A DNA stretch of 64,000 nucleotides from Nipponacmea schrenckii. Its lineage: Eukaryota; Mollusca; Gastropoda; Lottiidae. The notes beneath the pieces were generated by a model. That model was not told the DNA's origin and did no database searches. It saw only the letters and a list, made by a program, of their open reading frames with translations. This document shows, in pieces, positions 37,204 through 48,362 of this stretch. Location of the stretch: the NCBI GenBank assembly GCA_030562195.1, contig JAUJPP010000003.1, forward strand, positions 37,578,602 through 37,642,601. The letters run 5' to 3'. Within the stretch, counting starts at the first letter, position 1; each line of letters begins with the position of its first letter. Position numbers and translations under genes: made by a program.

Positions 37204-39590
37204 TTTGAGAATATAAAAAATAAAATGTTCAGTTTTGCTGCATTCACACCATGTCCAACGAATTCAAAATGGTTTCCGCGTATTTAAATTCATTATGAAT
37301 ATCACAGGTATACTCTATAAACCTTATTATCGGCTCGATAGAAGAATAAATCGAATAAGTCCATCGGTTATTATTAAATGGTTCGTGTGTGCAAACAAGT
37401 TCAAATCCTCAAAATGTCACAAAGTCACTCTCTGAGTAATTCACGGTAAGATATATACTAGTCAAGGACTAACGACCCATATAGATAACGATAGAAGGTT
37501 AACCTGTAGTGAAAAGGTAAACAGACCTTTCTAGGTCAAGTGACAAGTGAAATATAATTTATAATCACACAATGAGCTCCGTAATAGTATGCCTTATTGC
37601 GCGAAATCAGATAATGTTATAAATGCAGTACATGTGTAATCGTGTTTTTTTATGTTTTGGTCGAGTTGCTGCATTACGTCACGATGTTGGATTATATATG
37701 ACAGTTATGAGTTGCATAGAGCTGTGATATAAGTATAGAGAAAGATAATAACACTATGAGAAATGCAAAGCTCAATCAAGTTGCAAGATGAGCATCATGT
37801 GATCCGCAATTCTGATTATACGAATAGCAATTGTTGAAATAGTACTCTGTCGAGATCTCACCAACACACAAATAAAACATAGCCACGGGCCTTTCTTTTT
37901 TCGCAATTTTTGCTCTTGACGATAAGAGTATATCAAGTGCCATAAACCTGTTTTATATATTTAGAAGTTTTATGTAATTTGCCATATTGATAAGTTAAAG
38001 ACAATAATTTAAACAAAACGTTAGTTAAAAAAACAAGAATATGTGCATCTCCGTAGATACTGAGGCCAATATACATCCTCATTAAATTAGGGGACAGGAT
38101 TTTTTGAAATTTTTTGTCAATTTTAAGCCGGTGCATTGTTCCACTTAAATGTTCATTCTTCTTGTTATGAACATTTTCAGAACATGACTACCTCTGGTGT
38201 AGGAGTAATGTGGGTTCAAACACTTAAGATCCATGAAGCTAATTTATTTATTTAACATTCCATAACCACCTAACGCATCCTTTCATTTGGCAAAAAAAGT
38301 TGGAAATTAAATCTCCACTGTTATTTTCAACCATACTAGGGTTCTTTATATGGTCTTTGACGGTTGTTAATGACGAGCAATGTAGATGGCTTTCAATCGA
38401 CAAGGTTACCGTAACTTCTCCAATTGTCGAAGAACCAACTCACTAACTGATTAAAGGGGAATAACTGGTAATTAGATATCTCGTGAAAAGATAACATTAA
38501 AAAAAATGTCCTCTGATATGGGATAATGGAAACTTCAAAGCCTTTCAGTGAGCAATAAGTAAACATGTTGCCATGGCAGTGGCATCAGCCACCTGTAACA
38601 TGGACTCGGCATATAGTAGAGTATATAATATATTGTACCACAAATAACAAAAATTATGAGTTCTGATTGGTCGAAATACATGGGGTTTAATAGCAATTTG
38701 ACATCATGTCTTTGCAATTTGGCGTATTAATTTCAGCGAACTAGTTACAAATCTTGTTAATGTTAATGATATAAAGGATGTCTTCTTTTTCATTCGATAG
38801 CGCACGTGCAGTTTGTTGTTATGTGCGTCATACTGCACCTAACGTCATAAAAACCGAATAGCCCATGTCTAAATTATCCATAAAAAAAGAGTCCGGGACC
38901 AAAATCATCACAATTTGTGGTACAATTCCGATAAACGACTTTCTGTTTTAGATTTAGAGGGGGTTTATTCGATATTTAACCATGCTTGAATATACCATTA
39001 GAGACCCTCGACCGCAAGCGGTCTCGGGATCTAATGATTCAAGCATGGTTAAATATCGAATAAACCCCCTCTAAATCTAAAACAGAAAGTGTTTATCTTC
39101 TAAGTATAAATATAAAAGGATCAGTACTATAAAAGGCCACTAGTAGGCCTATATACTGCTAGTTTCAATATTTTACTTCGGATCTATCTTATAGGACTAC
39201 TATTAACTTTCTATAATAGATGTATATCAAATAGGCTAGCAGAATGAAAAACAAAAACAGTTTAATAAATTTAACATTATATGTAAACATAATAACAAAA
39301 TGTACAACTAATAGTTATTGCTTATCAGTGGCTTCTTTTGGGATAACATATAATAATAATATATAAATCTATGAACTAGAATGATTTCATAATATCAGAA
39401 TCACTTGAGGACACCTGGACTGGTATTTGTATAAACTTTAAACTAAAAAAGGTTTCCTGTAAGTCCATGTCAATTCACAACATATCACATTCTGCTAGTA
39501 AGGCGGTCTACCTACACACTCCTCACATCACCATATAGTAACAAATTATATCAATTATGGCTAGTTCTTCGATTGTAACAGTATTAGCAG
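37204..39590. other. Intergenic region upstream of the claudin-like gene and downstream of DNAJC12
   Basis: No gene is evident. The region holds the large palindrome at 38930-39097 and, around it, the inverted pair TTGTACCACAAAT (near 38634) and ATTTGTGGTACAA (near 38913). A minus-strand ATTAAA for DNAJC12 lies near 39261-39266. Confidence 0.6.
38930..39097. repeat. Long near-perfect palindrome (foldback element)
   Basis: The left arm runs from GATAAACGACTTTCTGTTTT (38930) through TTTAGAGGGGGTTTATTCGA to CATGCTTGAA. It is reverse-complemented by the right arm ending AACAGAAAGTGTTTATC (39097). Arms of about 60 bp meet at a short GC-richer centre, itself self-complementary (GAGACC...GGTCTC and ACCGCAAGCGGT). 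It has no coding capacity. Confidence 0.9.
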
Positions 39591-42500
39591 TTATATTTCA
39601 TAATTTCTAAACTTCTGTACTAGATCTGAAGGAGAATCTGGGAACCAGTGTATATTGGTTATTGGTACTGTAGCTGTAATAGATCAAATGATCACCAATG
39701 ATGTAACACAATCTTGAATTGGTGTTAAAAAAAAATAATATAAAAAGGCAATATTTTTGAGAATTAATTTTTTTTTTAAATGCATACACTTATCACACTG
39801 TATGTCAACCACATCAACAGATCAACATATTCTATCTTTGAAACCTTTTTGATAATGAAAACCTTTGAAATACGTGAAGGAATATGAAGTTTTTATAAGT
39901 TACAGATATGAAATTCAAACGCTGAATTCAGCTTAATTAGCTGTTATTGTGAAAACAAATATTCTGGAAACAAATCATAACATTTAATGCTTGGCTTTTC
40001 AAATATCCATAAACAACGATGTGTTCTATTAAAAGGTTATATTTTTTAAAGAAGACATCACCAACCTGGTTTTGATTTAGGTGTACTAGTAGAACTGGTG
40101 GTAGACGAATGTGGCTGATTTTCACTACTAGTAACTGTATCGTGTAACATTGGTTGTGGTTTAGAACATGCCCAGTGTGTTGACTGAAATACATTTAAGT
40201 ATGGAGACTAAAGGGAGATGATTTGTTTCAAACTCAAGTTTAATTAAATAGTCTATTCTAATCATGACACAGCAAAGTTATATAGCCATTCCAAATATGT
40301 ACAGGATATGCCGACCATGATTACATGCAATCATTAAAGATGGACTGCCTTGAAGATTAAAGGGAGATAATCAATAATGATCACATTGACTTACTACTTG
40401 TGCATATTGTTTGTCATCTAAATTCACCAATTATTTTCATGTGAATTTAAATATTATCTTCTGAATATTACTCTGGTAGGTTTAGAATTATACCCACTTT
40501 AATTACTTATTATCATTTTGCTATTGTGTTTTATATTTCAGCCAAACAATGGAACGAATTCAGGTAAAATTTTGTTGAGGCAAGGGTGTTTCTCTCAATA
40601 GCAAATATAGTAAATGAATAAAAAGTATCTAAGAAAGGGACATCTAAGATTATCAAATAAGATTCTATTCCACTTATCAATATCATCCAATTGAAAAATG
40701 ATAAATATTCAAAGAAAAAAAGTATTACCCTTTGAGTAGGAGCCATATTACACCACTGTTGATAACTAATAGCTAGTTGTGATCTTCTCCATCTATCATA
40801 ATTGACTCTAGTACTAGGATCACTTAATACATCTTTAGCTCTCTGTAATAACTGGAACCTTGAAGCTAGAATCAGGATTCAGGAATCATTTAAAACATTC
40901 AGATTGTCAATATACCATTTTCTTATTTTAGAAGGCTAAAAGGAATTGTAAAGAGGTTTTCTTAAAATGTGTATCAGGGAGATTAATTGGATCAATTTGC
41001 ACCATTCCAAATTTTAATTAGACATTTGCAGTTCTTGCATTTAATAATAGCAAATATGCCTATCATCAAACACTTAGTTCTAATGGAAACTCAGAATGGT
41101 ACAAATTGATGCTATCAATGTCTGTGGTACACATTAATTGATGAGAAAACTTTATCCTCATGTCCTCATTTCAAGACACAATGTCTTCATTTTAAAATAC
41201 ACAATGTCCTCATTTAAAAGACACAATGTCCTCATTTCAAAAGACACAACGTCTTCATTTTAAAAAGACACAATGTCCTCATTTTAAAAGACACAATGTC
41301 CTCATCCCATGGGCTGAATGTGAGACAGGACCAAGTCCTTGTGTATTGGGCCTAATTCTGACCCATGTAAAATAAAGAGTTTATTATTATTATTATTATT
41401 TTAAAAGACATAATGTCTTCATTTAAAAAACACAATGTCTTCATGTTAAAAAACACAATGTCCTCATTTTAAAAGACACAATGTCCTCATGTCAAAAGAC
41501 ATAACGTCCTCATTTCAAAAGACACAATGTCCTCATTTCAAAAGACGCAATGCCCTCATTTAAAAGACACAATTTCCTCATTTCAAAAGACGCAATGTCC
41601 TCATTTAAAAGATAAAATGTCCTCATTTTAAAAAGATACAATGTCTTCATTTTCAGACACATTTAAGACACAATGTCTTAATTTTAAAATACACAATGTC
41701 TTAATTTTAAAAGACACAATGTCTTCATTTTGAAATACACAATGTCTTCATTTTGAAATACACAATGTCTTAATTTTAAAAGACACAATGTCTTCATTTT
41801 AAAATACACAATGTCTTCATTTTAAAAGACACAATGTCTTCATTTTAAAAGACACAATGTCTTCATTTTGAAATATACAATGTCTTCATTTTAAAAGACA
41901 CAATGTCTTCATTTTAAAATACACAATGTCTAAATTTTGAAAGACACAATATCTTCATTTTAAAATATACAATGTCTTCATTTTAAAGACACAATGTCTT
42001 CATTTTAAAAGACACAATATCTTCATTTTAAAAGACACAATATCTTCATTTTAAAGACACAATGTCTTCATTTTAAAAGACACAATATCTTCATTTTAAA
42101 GACACAATGTCTTCATTTTAAAAGACACAATATCTTCATTTTAAAAGACACAATATCTTCATTTTAAAAGACACAATATCTTCATTTTAAAAGACACAAT
42201 ATCTTCATTTTCAAAGACACAGTATCTTCATTTTAGAAGTTTTTATTACTTTAGACAATCAATCATCTAAATATCTGATATTGGATGTTTAAAAGTCTTA
42301 CCTGCTTGAGAATCATCAGGGTTTTTATCTGGATGACAATCTATCACTCTAGCTCTATATTCACTTATAATCTGTTCTTCCTGTATCAAATAAAACAATA
42401 GTTTAGTCCACCTGACACATACCACTCTGTTAACAACTCTGTCAACTTTGTAAACTTTAAGAACTCACAAAGCTAAAATGATTTTTAATATACCATTTTG

Positions 42501-43366
42501 TATATTTCTTGTACAATACTGCATAATTGTAAGTAAAAATTATCTAGGATTATTTTCTGAAACATTGCATCAAATAACATTTCAAATCTCAAGCTTATAA
42601 AAATTGAAAAAACCACTCTTTCACGTCATTTAATCTAAGAGTGTGTAGTTAATAATTCCAAATAAACATTGAGAGCTCTCCAAAAAAGAAAGCTTGATTG
42701 ACCAAACAAGTCCTTTTAAGAACAGGATTGCTACTCGATTGACCAATCATACCTTAGTCTCAGAAATATGTAAGCATATCAGAAATAGTGTTCACTGCTC
42801 ACCATTGAAATTTGAGCATATAATTCAAATTTGTCTAGAATTATCGCCGTAATGATAATTTAAATGCAAAATTTCTTGAGAACATGTCAAATATAGAAAA
42901 GACATATATAAATAGAAAGTGAAATTTCTGTTTTTAGATATTTTGGAGGATTTATGCTATACTTCTGAGACTAAGTACTTTTACAATAATATTATATATT
43001 TTATCCTTATTCTGAAGACTATATTTACATACTCAAGACCAAATCTACCCCCGAAAATCAAGCCATGTCATTTAATTTCATGAATTCCTGAAGAAAAATA
43101 TACTTCCAAGCAAATTCAAAGAATGTTTAAATTATCAGGCATAATAATACACTGCAAGATAGTGATGACATTCAAACCCAACAGACCATAGTAAATGTTC
43201 CATGCTTCAAAATAACATTTTCAAAGAGAGTAGAATTAGTTATAGGAGAATCCAAAGTGAATCTAGAAATGCTAATTCAGACTCTTACAGTTGCAGATGG
43301 ATCACAACCAAGAATTGCATAAAAGTCTTCACTGTCATCTTTTATATAATTTAAAACATCTTCCAT
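39591..43366 (-). CDS. DNAJC12: DNAJC12-like J-domain co-chaperone, 5 exons, 164 aa
   Basis: The exons are 43289-43366, 42302-42380, 40729-40865, 40066-40183 and 39591-39673, with phases 0, 1, 0, 1. The protein starts MEDVLNYIKDDSEDFYAILG. It has the J-domain HPD motif at residues 42-44 (CHPDKNP), then FQLLQRAKDVLSDPSTR and YDRWRRS, and a QQW segment. It ends with KFRNYEI, the conserved C-terminus of vertebrate DNAJC12. Human DNAJC12 has 198 residues; the linker here is shorter. DNAJC12 acts with HSP70 in folding aromatic amino acid hydroxylases. The last exon has two acceptors six bases apart (39674 or 39668), both in frame, so a two-residue variant is possible. The gene is divergent from SIRT1. 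Confidence 0.93.
40920..41135. repeat. Dispersed repeat copy with inverted ends (GGTGCAA family)
   Basis: The copy contains AATTGTAAAGAGGTTTTCTT, then GATCAATTTGCACCATTCCA. This last word is the reverse complement of the GGAATGGTGCAA...TTGATC block seen at 11.76 kb. Further on comes GAATGGTACAAATTGATGCT. Both orientations in one copy suggest a hairpin-forming element. It lies in intron 2 of DNAJC12. Confidence 0.65.
41155..42238. repeat. 23-bp minisatellite in DNAJC12 intron 2, ~45 copies
   Basis: The unit is GACACAATGTCTTCATTTTA then AAA. Early units have TCCTCATTT and later ones TCTTCATTTT. Each unit contains the 11-bp palindrome GACACAATGTC. Higher-order pairing appears near the end, where ATATCTTC and ATGTCTTC units alternate. 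The array is broken once by a foreign insert (about 41307-41402). Confidence 0.93.
41307..41402 (+). mobile_element. Short retroelement-like 3' end inserted in the minisatellite
   Basis: About 95 bp of unrelated sequence interrupts the array. It begins CCCATGGGCTGAATGTGAGA, passes through ATTGGGCCTAATTCTGACCC, and ends AATAAAGAGTTTATTATTAT with further TTA units. A simple-repeat tail after an AATAAA-like word is usual for SINE or truncated LINE 3' ends. The family was not identified. Confidence 0.55.
42753..42975. mobile_element. MITE in DNAJC12 intron 1
   Basis: The left end CTTAGTCTCAGAAATATG and the right end ATACTTCTGAGACTAAG are inverted repeats of about 17 bp with one or two differences. 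TAC flanks both sides (42750-42752 and 42976-42978). The element is about 223 bp, AT-rich and non-coding. Confidence 0.75.
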
Positions 43367-43662
43367 ATTAAAAGCTCATTTGCCCATTCACCATGTGCTA
43401 AACGTCAGATTAGTGTTTACATTTATGTAGGGAGTAGTTCGTATATATTTGCTCAGTAAGACATCTATTGGCTTTTTTACAGTTGAAATTTATTAACATA
43501 TAATCAAAATGATCGAAAAATGATATTTTTTAATTTTCCGTGGTTAGTGCGTCGTGGATTATCCGAATTTTAGCAGAAATACAAAAATAATTTCGCAATG
43601 AGTACTCCGTGCATTGGAATGTATAATGACGCATGCGTATTAAACAAAATATCGCAAGCAAC
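43367..43662. promoter_or_regulatory. Bidirectional promoter region between DNAJC12 and SIRT1
   Basis: Only 296 bp separate the divergent start codons, so both core promoters and 5' leaders must lie here or the genes must overlap. A palindrome ACGCATGCGT at 43629-43638 resembles the half-sites of NRF1 (YGCGCAYGCGCR), a factor common at housekeeping bidirectional promoters. No TATA box in a convincing position was seen. Binding is an inference. Confidence 0.6.
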
Positions 43663-46600
43663 ATGGCGAGCGGGACTGATTCGTTTACAGAAATTCCGAC
43701 GAAGAGAGCTAGGATAGAGGAGGACATTGGCGGTCATGGAACATGTTCGTCAGATATTTTTGATGTCCATCTATCAAACGGACACGGTGAGGAAGCCCCG
43801 GTTGATTGTATAACTCCGTCAATTCCAGCTGAAAATTGTGATTTTATTCACTTCCCGGAAAATCTTAGTGGGCAGGGCCTCACTTCATTGGCTGAAAGCG
43901 TTAGTACTGCGCAGAACGTGTCAATCCCTACAACAGGTAAATATATACAATTTTTTTGGCCTGTTTCTGTTAACATGCAATTGAATTTGTTTTGGTATAT
44001 GATGAAAGTGAAATATTTTGGTAAAGTTTCATTTTATAATCAATGTTGAAATGCATTGTTTGAATAATTATGTAAAATATCGCCGGTAAATTATGGTCAA
44101 AAGGACCAAAGGGAGATTACTTTTTTGTTTACCTGCTGTCAAAAAAAAAACATAACAAACATATTTAATTGAATTTATATTGATATTTCAATTTCAGAAT
44201 CTGGGGCATCATCTTCAACTACTCCAGATCCTAAACAAGAAGGACAACAAATTCCAATAATGAATGGAGTTGGTAATCCTGAATCTGCTCAGTCTGCAAA
44301 TGAAGTAAGTTTGAAATAGCCTGTTAGACTAATTTCTTTTTAAAGTTAACTTAATGCTACCTTTATTCAGATTTAACTCTTTGCCATCTTAATGTCTTTT
44401 CCACAAAAATTTAAAAAACACAGCAATGCTTGAATTTTTTCTATCCTCACTACACATGTTTCACAGTCACCCCGCTTCTATAATTCCTTTAATTTTAAAT
44501 TATCATTGCCTCATAAATATTTCACTCTGAAAGTTATTAGTCAGCTTGAACTGCCTGACGTTTTGAAGTAATAAAACCACATTTACCATGTTAAAGCTTC
44601 TGGATGAGATTTCTCCTATAAGAAATTCCTTATTTAAATATAGATCATCACAAGTCCCAAACGTCATAAAGTTTTTAACTTGTCAACTCTGATTGGTGAG
44701 ATTCACAGATTTAGGAATACAATCAATAATGAAATTTGTAAAGACAATTACGTTAAAAACCAGTTTTGGATCAATGTTATAATGGGACCATTTTTACCAT
44801 ATCCTGAGGTAAAGAGTTGATTTAGGCTAGTCCGCAAATTTAAAGGATCAAAATTCTCTGGAATTTAATTTCTTTATAATTGATTGAATTTTTTGTAGGA
44901 TCAAGAAGGAAATGGTGAAGACAATAGTAATGACAGCTGGAGTACCATCAGCGATATCTCTGGCTTGAGTGAAGATGCATGGAAACCTGTCTCAGGTTGG
45001 TCTAACAGTTTTTTTATCATAAAATTCTATTTGTGAGCTTATTGTTTTCTTAAAGTTAAAATATTTGCCATTTTTTGCTTCACCTGCATTGGTAGATCTC
45101 TACTGTGACATTTTCACAAAACATAAAAGAAGTAAAGAGTATTTTTTGCAGATAATCATTAGCATTTCATTGTAGCTAATGGATTATAAGGTATACAATA
45201 TGAATATGTGATGATAATGTTTTCATGTTTATAGGTCCCATGTCCTGGGTACACAGACAGGTTTCAATGGGAACTGACCCTAGAACTATACTTGCTGATA
45301 TGTTACCAGATGGGATGGAACTACCTAGTGATCTAGATAATTACTCTTTGTGGAGACTAGTTATCAATCTATTAATGGAACCACCTAGAAGAAAGAAACT
45401 TGAGAATATCAATACATTTGAAGATGTTGTTCATTTGTTAAAAACCTGTAAAAAAATTATGGTACTGACTGGAGCTGGGGTGAGTGAATTCGATGATTCT
45501 GTGCTGTTGGTTTGACTGTTGATAACATGGAGAGGAAGAAACAGATATCTAGTTCTATTGGGAGGCAAGAGTCATCAAATTATTTATGAAATAAAAAGCC
45601 CATGTGACATTGTAAAGTTCTCTTTCTATTCACAAGCTGCCATGTATACATTTCAAATTGTATATATTTTCTTATTTAAGGTGTCTGTATCGTGTGGTAT
45701 ACCAGATTTTAGATCAAGAGATGGAGTGTATGCAAGACTGGCTGTTGATTTTCCTAATCTTCCTGATCCACAAGCTATGTTTGATATTCATTTCTTTAAA
45801 GGGGATCAAAGACCATTCTTTAAATTTGCAAAAGTGAGTTTCAGTTGTAATCTTTTATCCATCTTAACTCTAGCAGTTGAACTACTGGTCACAAAATTAA
45901 GCATAATACATGTGGGATATTGGTGTTATGGGGCATGGAGCCAATCCCAATCATCTTATATCTTTTAGAGTTCAATATCATTATTGTCATAAAGTACTGC
46001 TTAATTTTCAAGTATATTTTATTTCTTCTGGTGAACAGAATCTGGAAAATATTAAGCTTATGACATGATTGTGAAGACAAATTTCATATTTGATATTTCA
46101 GGAAATCTATCCAGGTCAATTCGAACCATCTAAATGTCATAAATTTATCAAGTTATTAGATGATCATCATAAATTATTACGCAACTATACTCAGAATATT
46201 GATACACTAGAGCAAGTAGCTGGAATTAAGAATGTTATTCAGTGTCATGGTAGGTATATTTGATATTATCTATGCCATTTGCAAATAAGATGGTTTAAAT
46301 ATAGTGGTGGTCCATTGCCAATGGGCTGTATCACCTTAAAATAGGTATTGATAATCCAAGGAAGATCAATTCTGAAAGGTTTGTCTAAGTTGTTATACTT
46401 GTAAAATATGTTTCAGAAATAAGGATCAACACTGCTTTCAATGAATTAATCAATGACTGTTGACCATTGAAGCTTTAATAATGATTAATATAATATCCTT
46501 TGTAGGTTCATTTGCAAAAGCCCAGTGTATGGCTTGTAAACATGAAGTAGATGCAGATGTCATCAAGAAAGATATTTTTGATCAAGTAAGTTCGATAGTG

Positions 46601-48362
46601 AATAGAGATAACCTTTAATTTAAGGTCCAAGGCAACTTTCATATTACTATCTTGTATATCATTAAACCAGATACTGTACAATTTTATAGCTATGTTGGAT
46701 CTTCAAAAGGGACAGTAGAAAATTTTGTTTGCTCGACCTCAACTTTATGATTCTGTTTTTTTTATGCAATGATTTATTATTTCAGGTTATTCCAGCCTGC
46801 CCTGTTTGTCCACCTGGTACACCATATGCCATTATGAAACCTAACATTGTGTTTTTCGGCGAAAGCTTACCTGAAGAATTTCATCGACAAATGGCTGATG
46901 ATAAAGATGAATGTGATTTATTGATAGTTATTGGCTCTTCCCTTAAAGTTCGTCCAGTTGCCCTCATTCCTAGTGAGTATTATTATAATTGTTCTAAATC
47001 TATTACAAGCTAGAAATAAAGATTCTGTTAGGTTTTTGGTCCTGTGATACAATAATAAAGGAGAGTTCAAGGAGATGATAGATTGCAATTATTAATATGT
47101 ACTTATGTCAATTCATATCCATCTCACATTCCCACAATTTTTATTGATTATGTCACTTTATTTCCTTACTGTGGCCAACAGTCACTACATCTTGAAATAT
47201 TTCTCTCATCTTTACCTTTCTTTTTGTTGCAGATTCTCTTCCAGCCCATGTACCTCAAATATTAATAAATCGTGAGAGGTTACGACATATGGACTTTGAT
47301 GTAGAATTATTGGGGGATTGCGATGTTATAGTTAATGAATTATGCAAACATTTAGGTGAAGGCTGGGACAAGTTGAGCAATAACCAACCTGTATTAAAAC
47401 AGAAAGAAAAGTCTGAATTAAGTGAAAATTCTAAAAACGTGTGTTCAAATATTGTCAGTGCATATTCTTGTGAACTTCGAGGTGACAATTGTTTATCGAC
47501 AGACAGTAATTCTTCTGATAGTCAGTCAGCTATTAATGAAAAACAGGACATTACTGACAGTCAATCTACTGCACCTCATGTAACTTCTTCAACTAATACT
47601 TTAGACAATAGCAGTAGTGAAGTGCGTTCAAATAAGAGTACATTAAAAAATTCAAACCCATCTGAAACTACAGATAATGATAATATTGAGAGTCCAGATG
47701 AAACGAGTAACCAAATGAGAAGTTTCTTCCAACCCACACCAAGACAAAGTTTAGCCAAAAGACTGAAAAGTAAGTTGACCCTCTATTGTTACAGGTGATG
47801 TGGAATATTTAATATGGTGCTTTGTAGAATGTCTCATAGGGTTGTTCTCAATTGATGATTTATGCATGTTTAGGATTCATAGAATCAACAGGGCGGTCAA
47901 TAAAACAATTTAGAACTGTTCCAAAAAGACAGATTTTTGCTTAGAATAAGAACAGGCTAAACCTGTTTTTGAACTAACCGATCGAGTGATTCCATATTCA
48001 CCAGGTTTAGTTTGATTATATTTGATGCTGATTTAAATTTGTTTTATATTACTGCAATCATTATTTCAAACTCAATTTTATTTTATATTGATATTTCAGG
48101 TGACGAGCTTCTTTTTTTACCACCTAATCGTTATGTATTCTCTGGAGCAGAAGTATATTCTGATGATGATTTTGATGATAGTGATAGTGAAAGTGAAAAT
48201 GGTGAAGAGGGCACTAAAACTACAAATGATGATGTCCAACAAAATTTAGAAAATCAAACGGAAAGCAGCATTTTAATTCAAGATGCACAAGTTATTCCAG
48301 ATGTAAAAGCTAAAGAAAATTATGAAGTTTCAATTCGGGATATTATTAATATAGCAAAGTAA
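43663..48362 (+). CDS. SIRT1: SIRT1 NAD-dependent protein deacetylase, 10 exons, 696 aa
   Basis: The exons are 43663-43936, 44198-44304, 44899-44995, 45235-45479, 45681-45833, 46102-46249, 46506-46585, 46786-46972, 47233-47769 and 48100-48362. All junction phases agree and the total is a multiple of three. The start at 43663 (MASGTDSF, context AACATGG) was preferred to the in-frame ATG at 43633, which lies in the promoter palindrome. An N-terminal KRAR basic motif is present. The catalytic core has [30 protein letters not shown], catalytic His341 (QCHGS), and zinc cysteines C349/C352 and C373/C376. It also has the NAD-site GSSLKVRP and INRE. The C-terminal [19 protein letters not shown] matches the ESA segment needed for full SIRT1 activity. 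Human SIRT1 has 747 residues. A likely poly(A) signal is ATTAAA at 48648-48653. Confidence 0.96.
44377..44816. mobile_element. Probable MITE in SIRT1 intron 2
   Basis: CTCTTTGCC at 44377 is preceded by TTAA (44373-44376) and mirrored by GGTAAAGAG ending at 44816, followed by TTGA (one change from TTAA). A TTAA target with C-T-C-T-T-T ends suggests a non-autonomous piggyBac-like element. The terminal match is only 9 bp. Confidence 0.5.

Noticed and set aside
45519..45968. 149-codon frame as a separate gene
   Set aside because: It is SIRT1 exon 5 (45681-45833) extended into both introns; the conserved part stops exactly at the splice sites.
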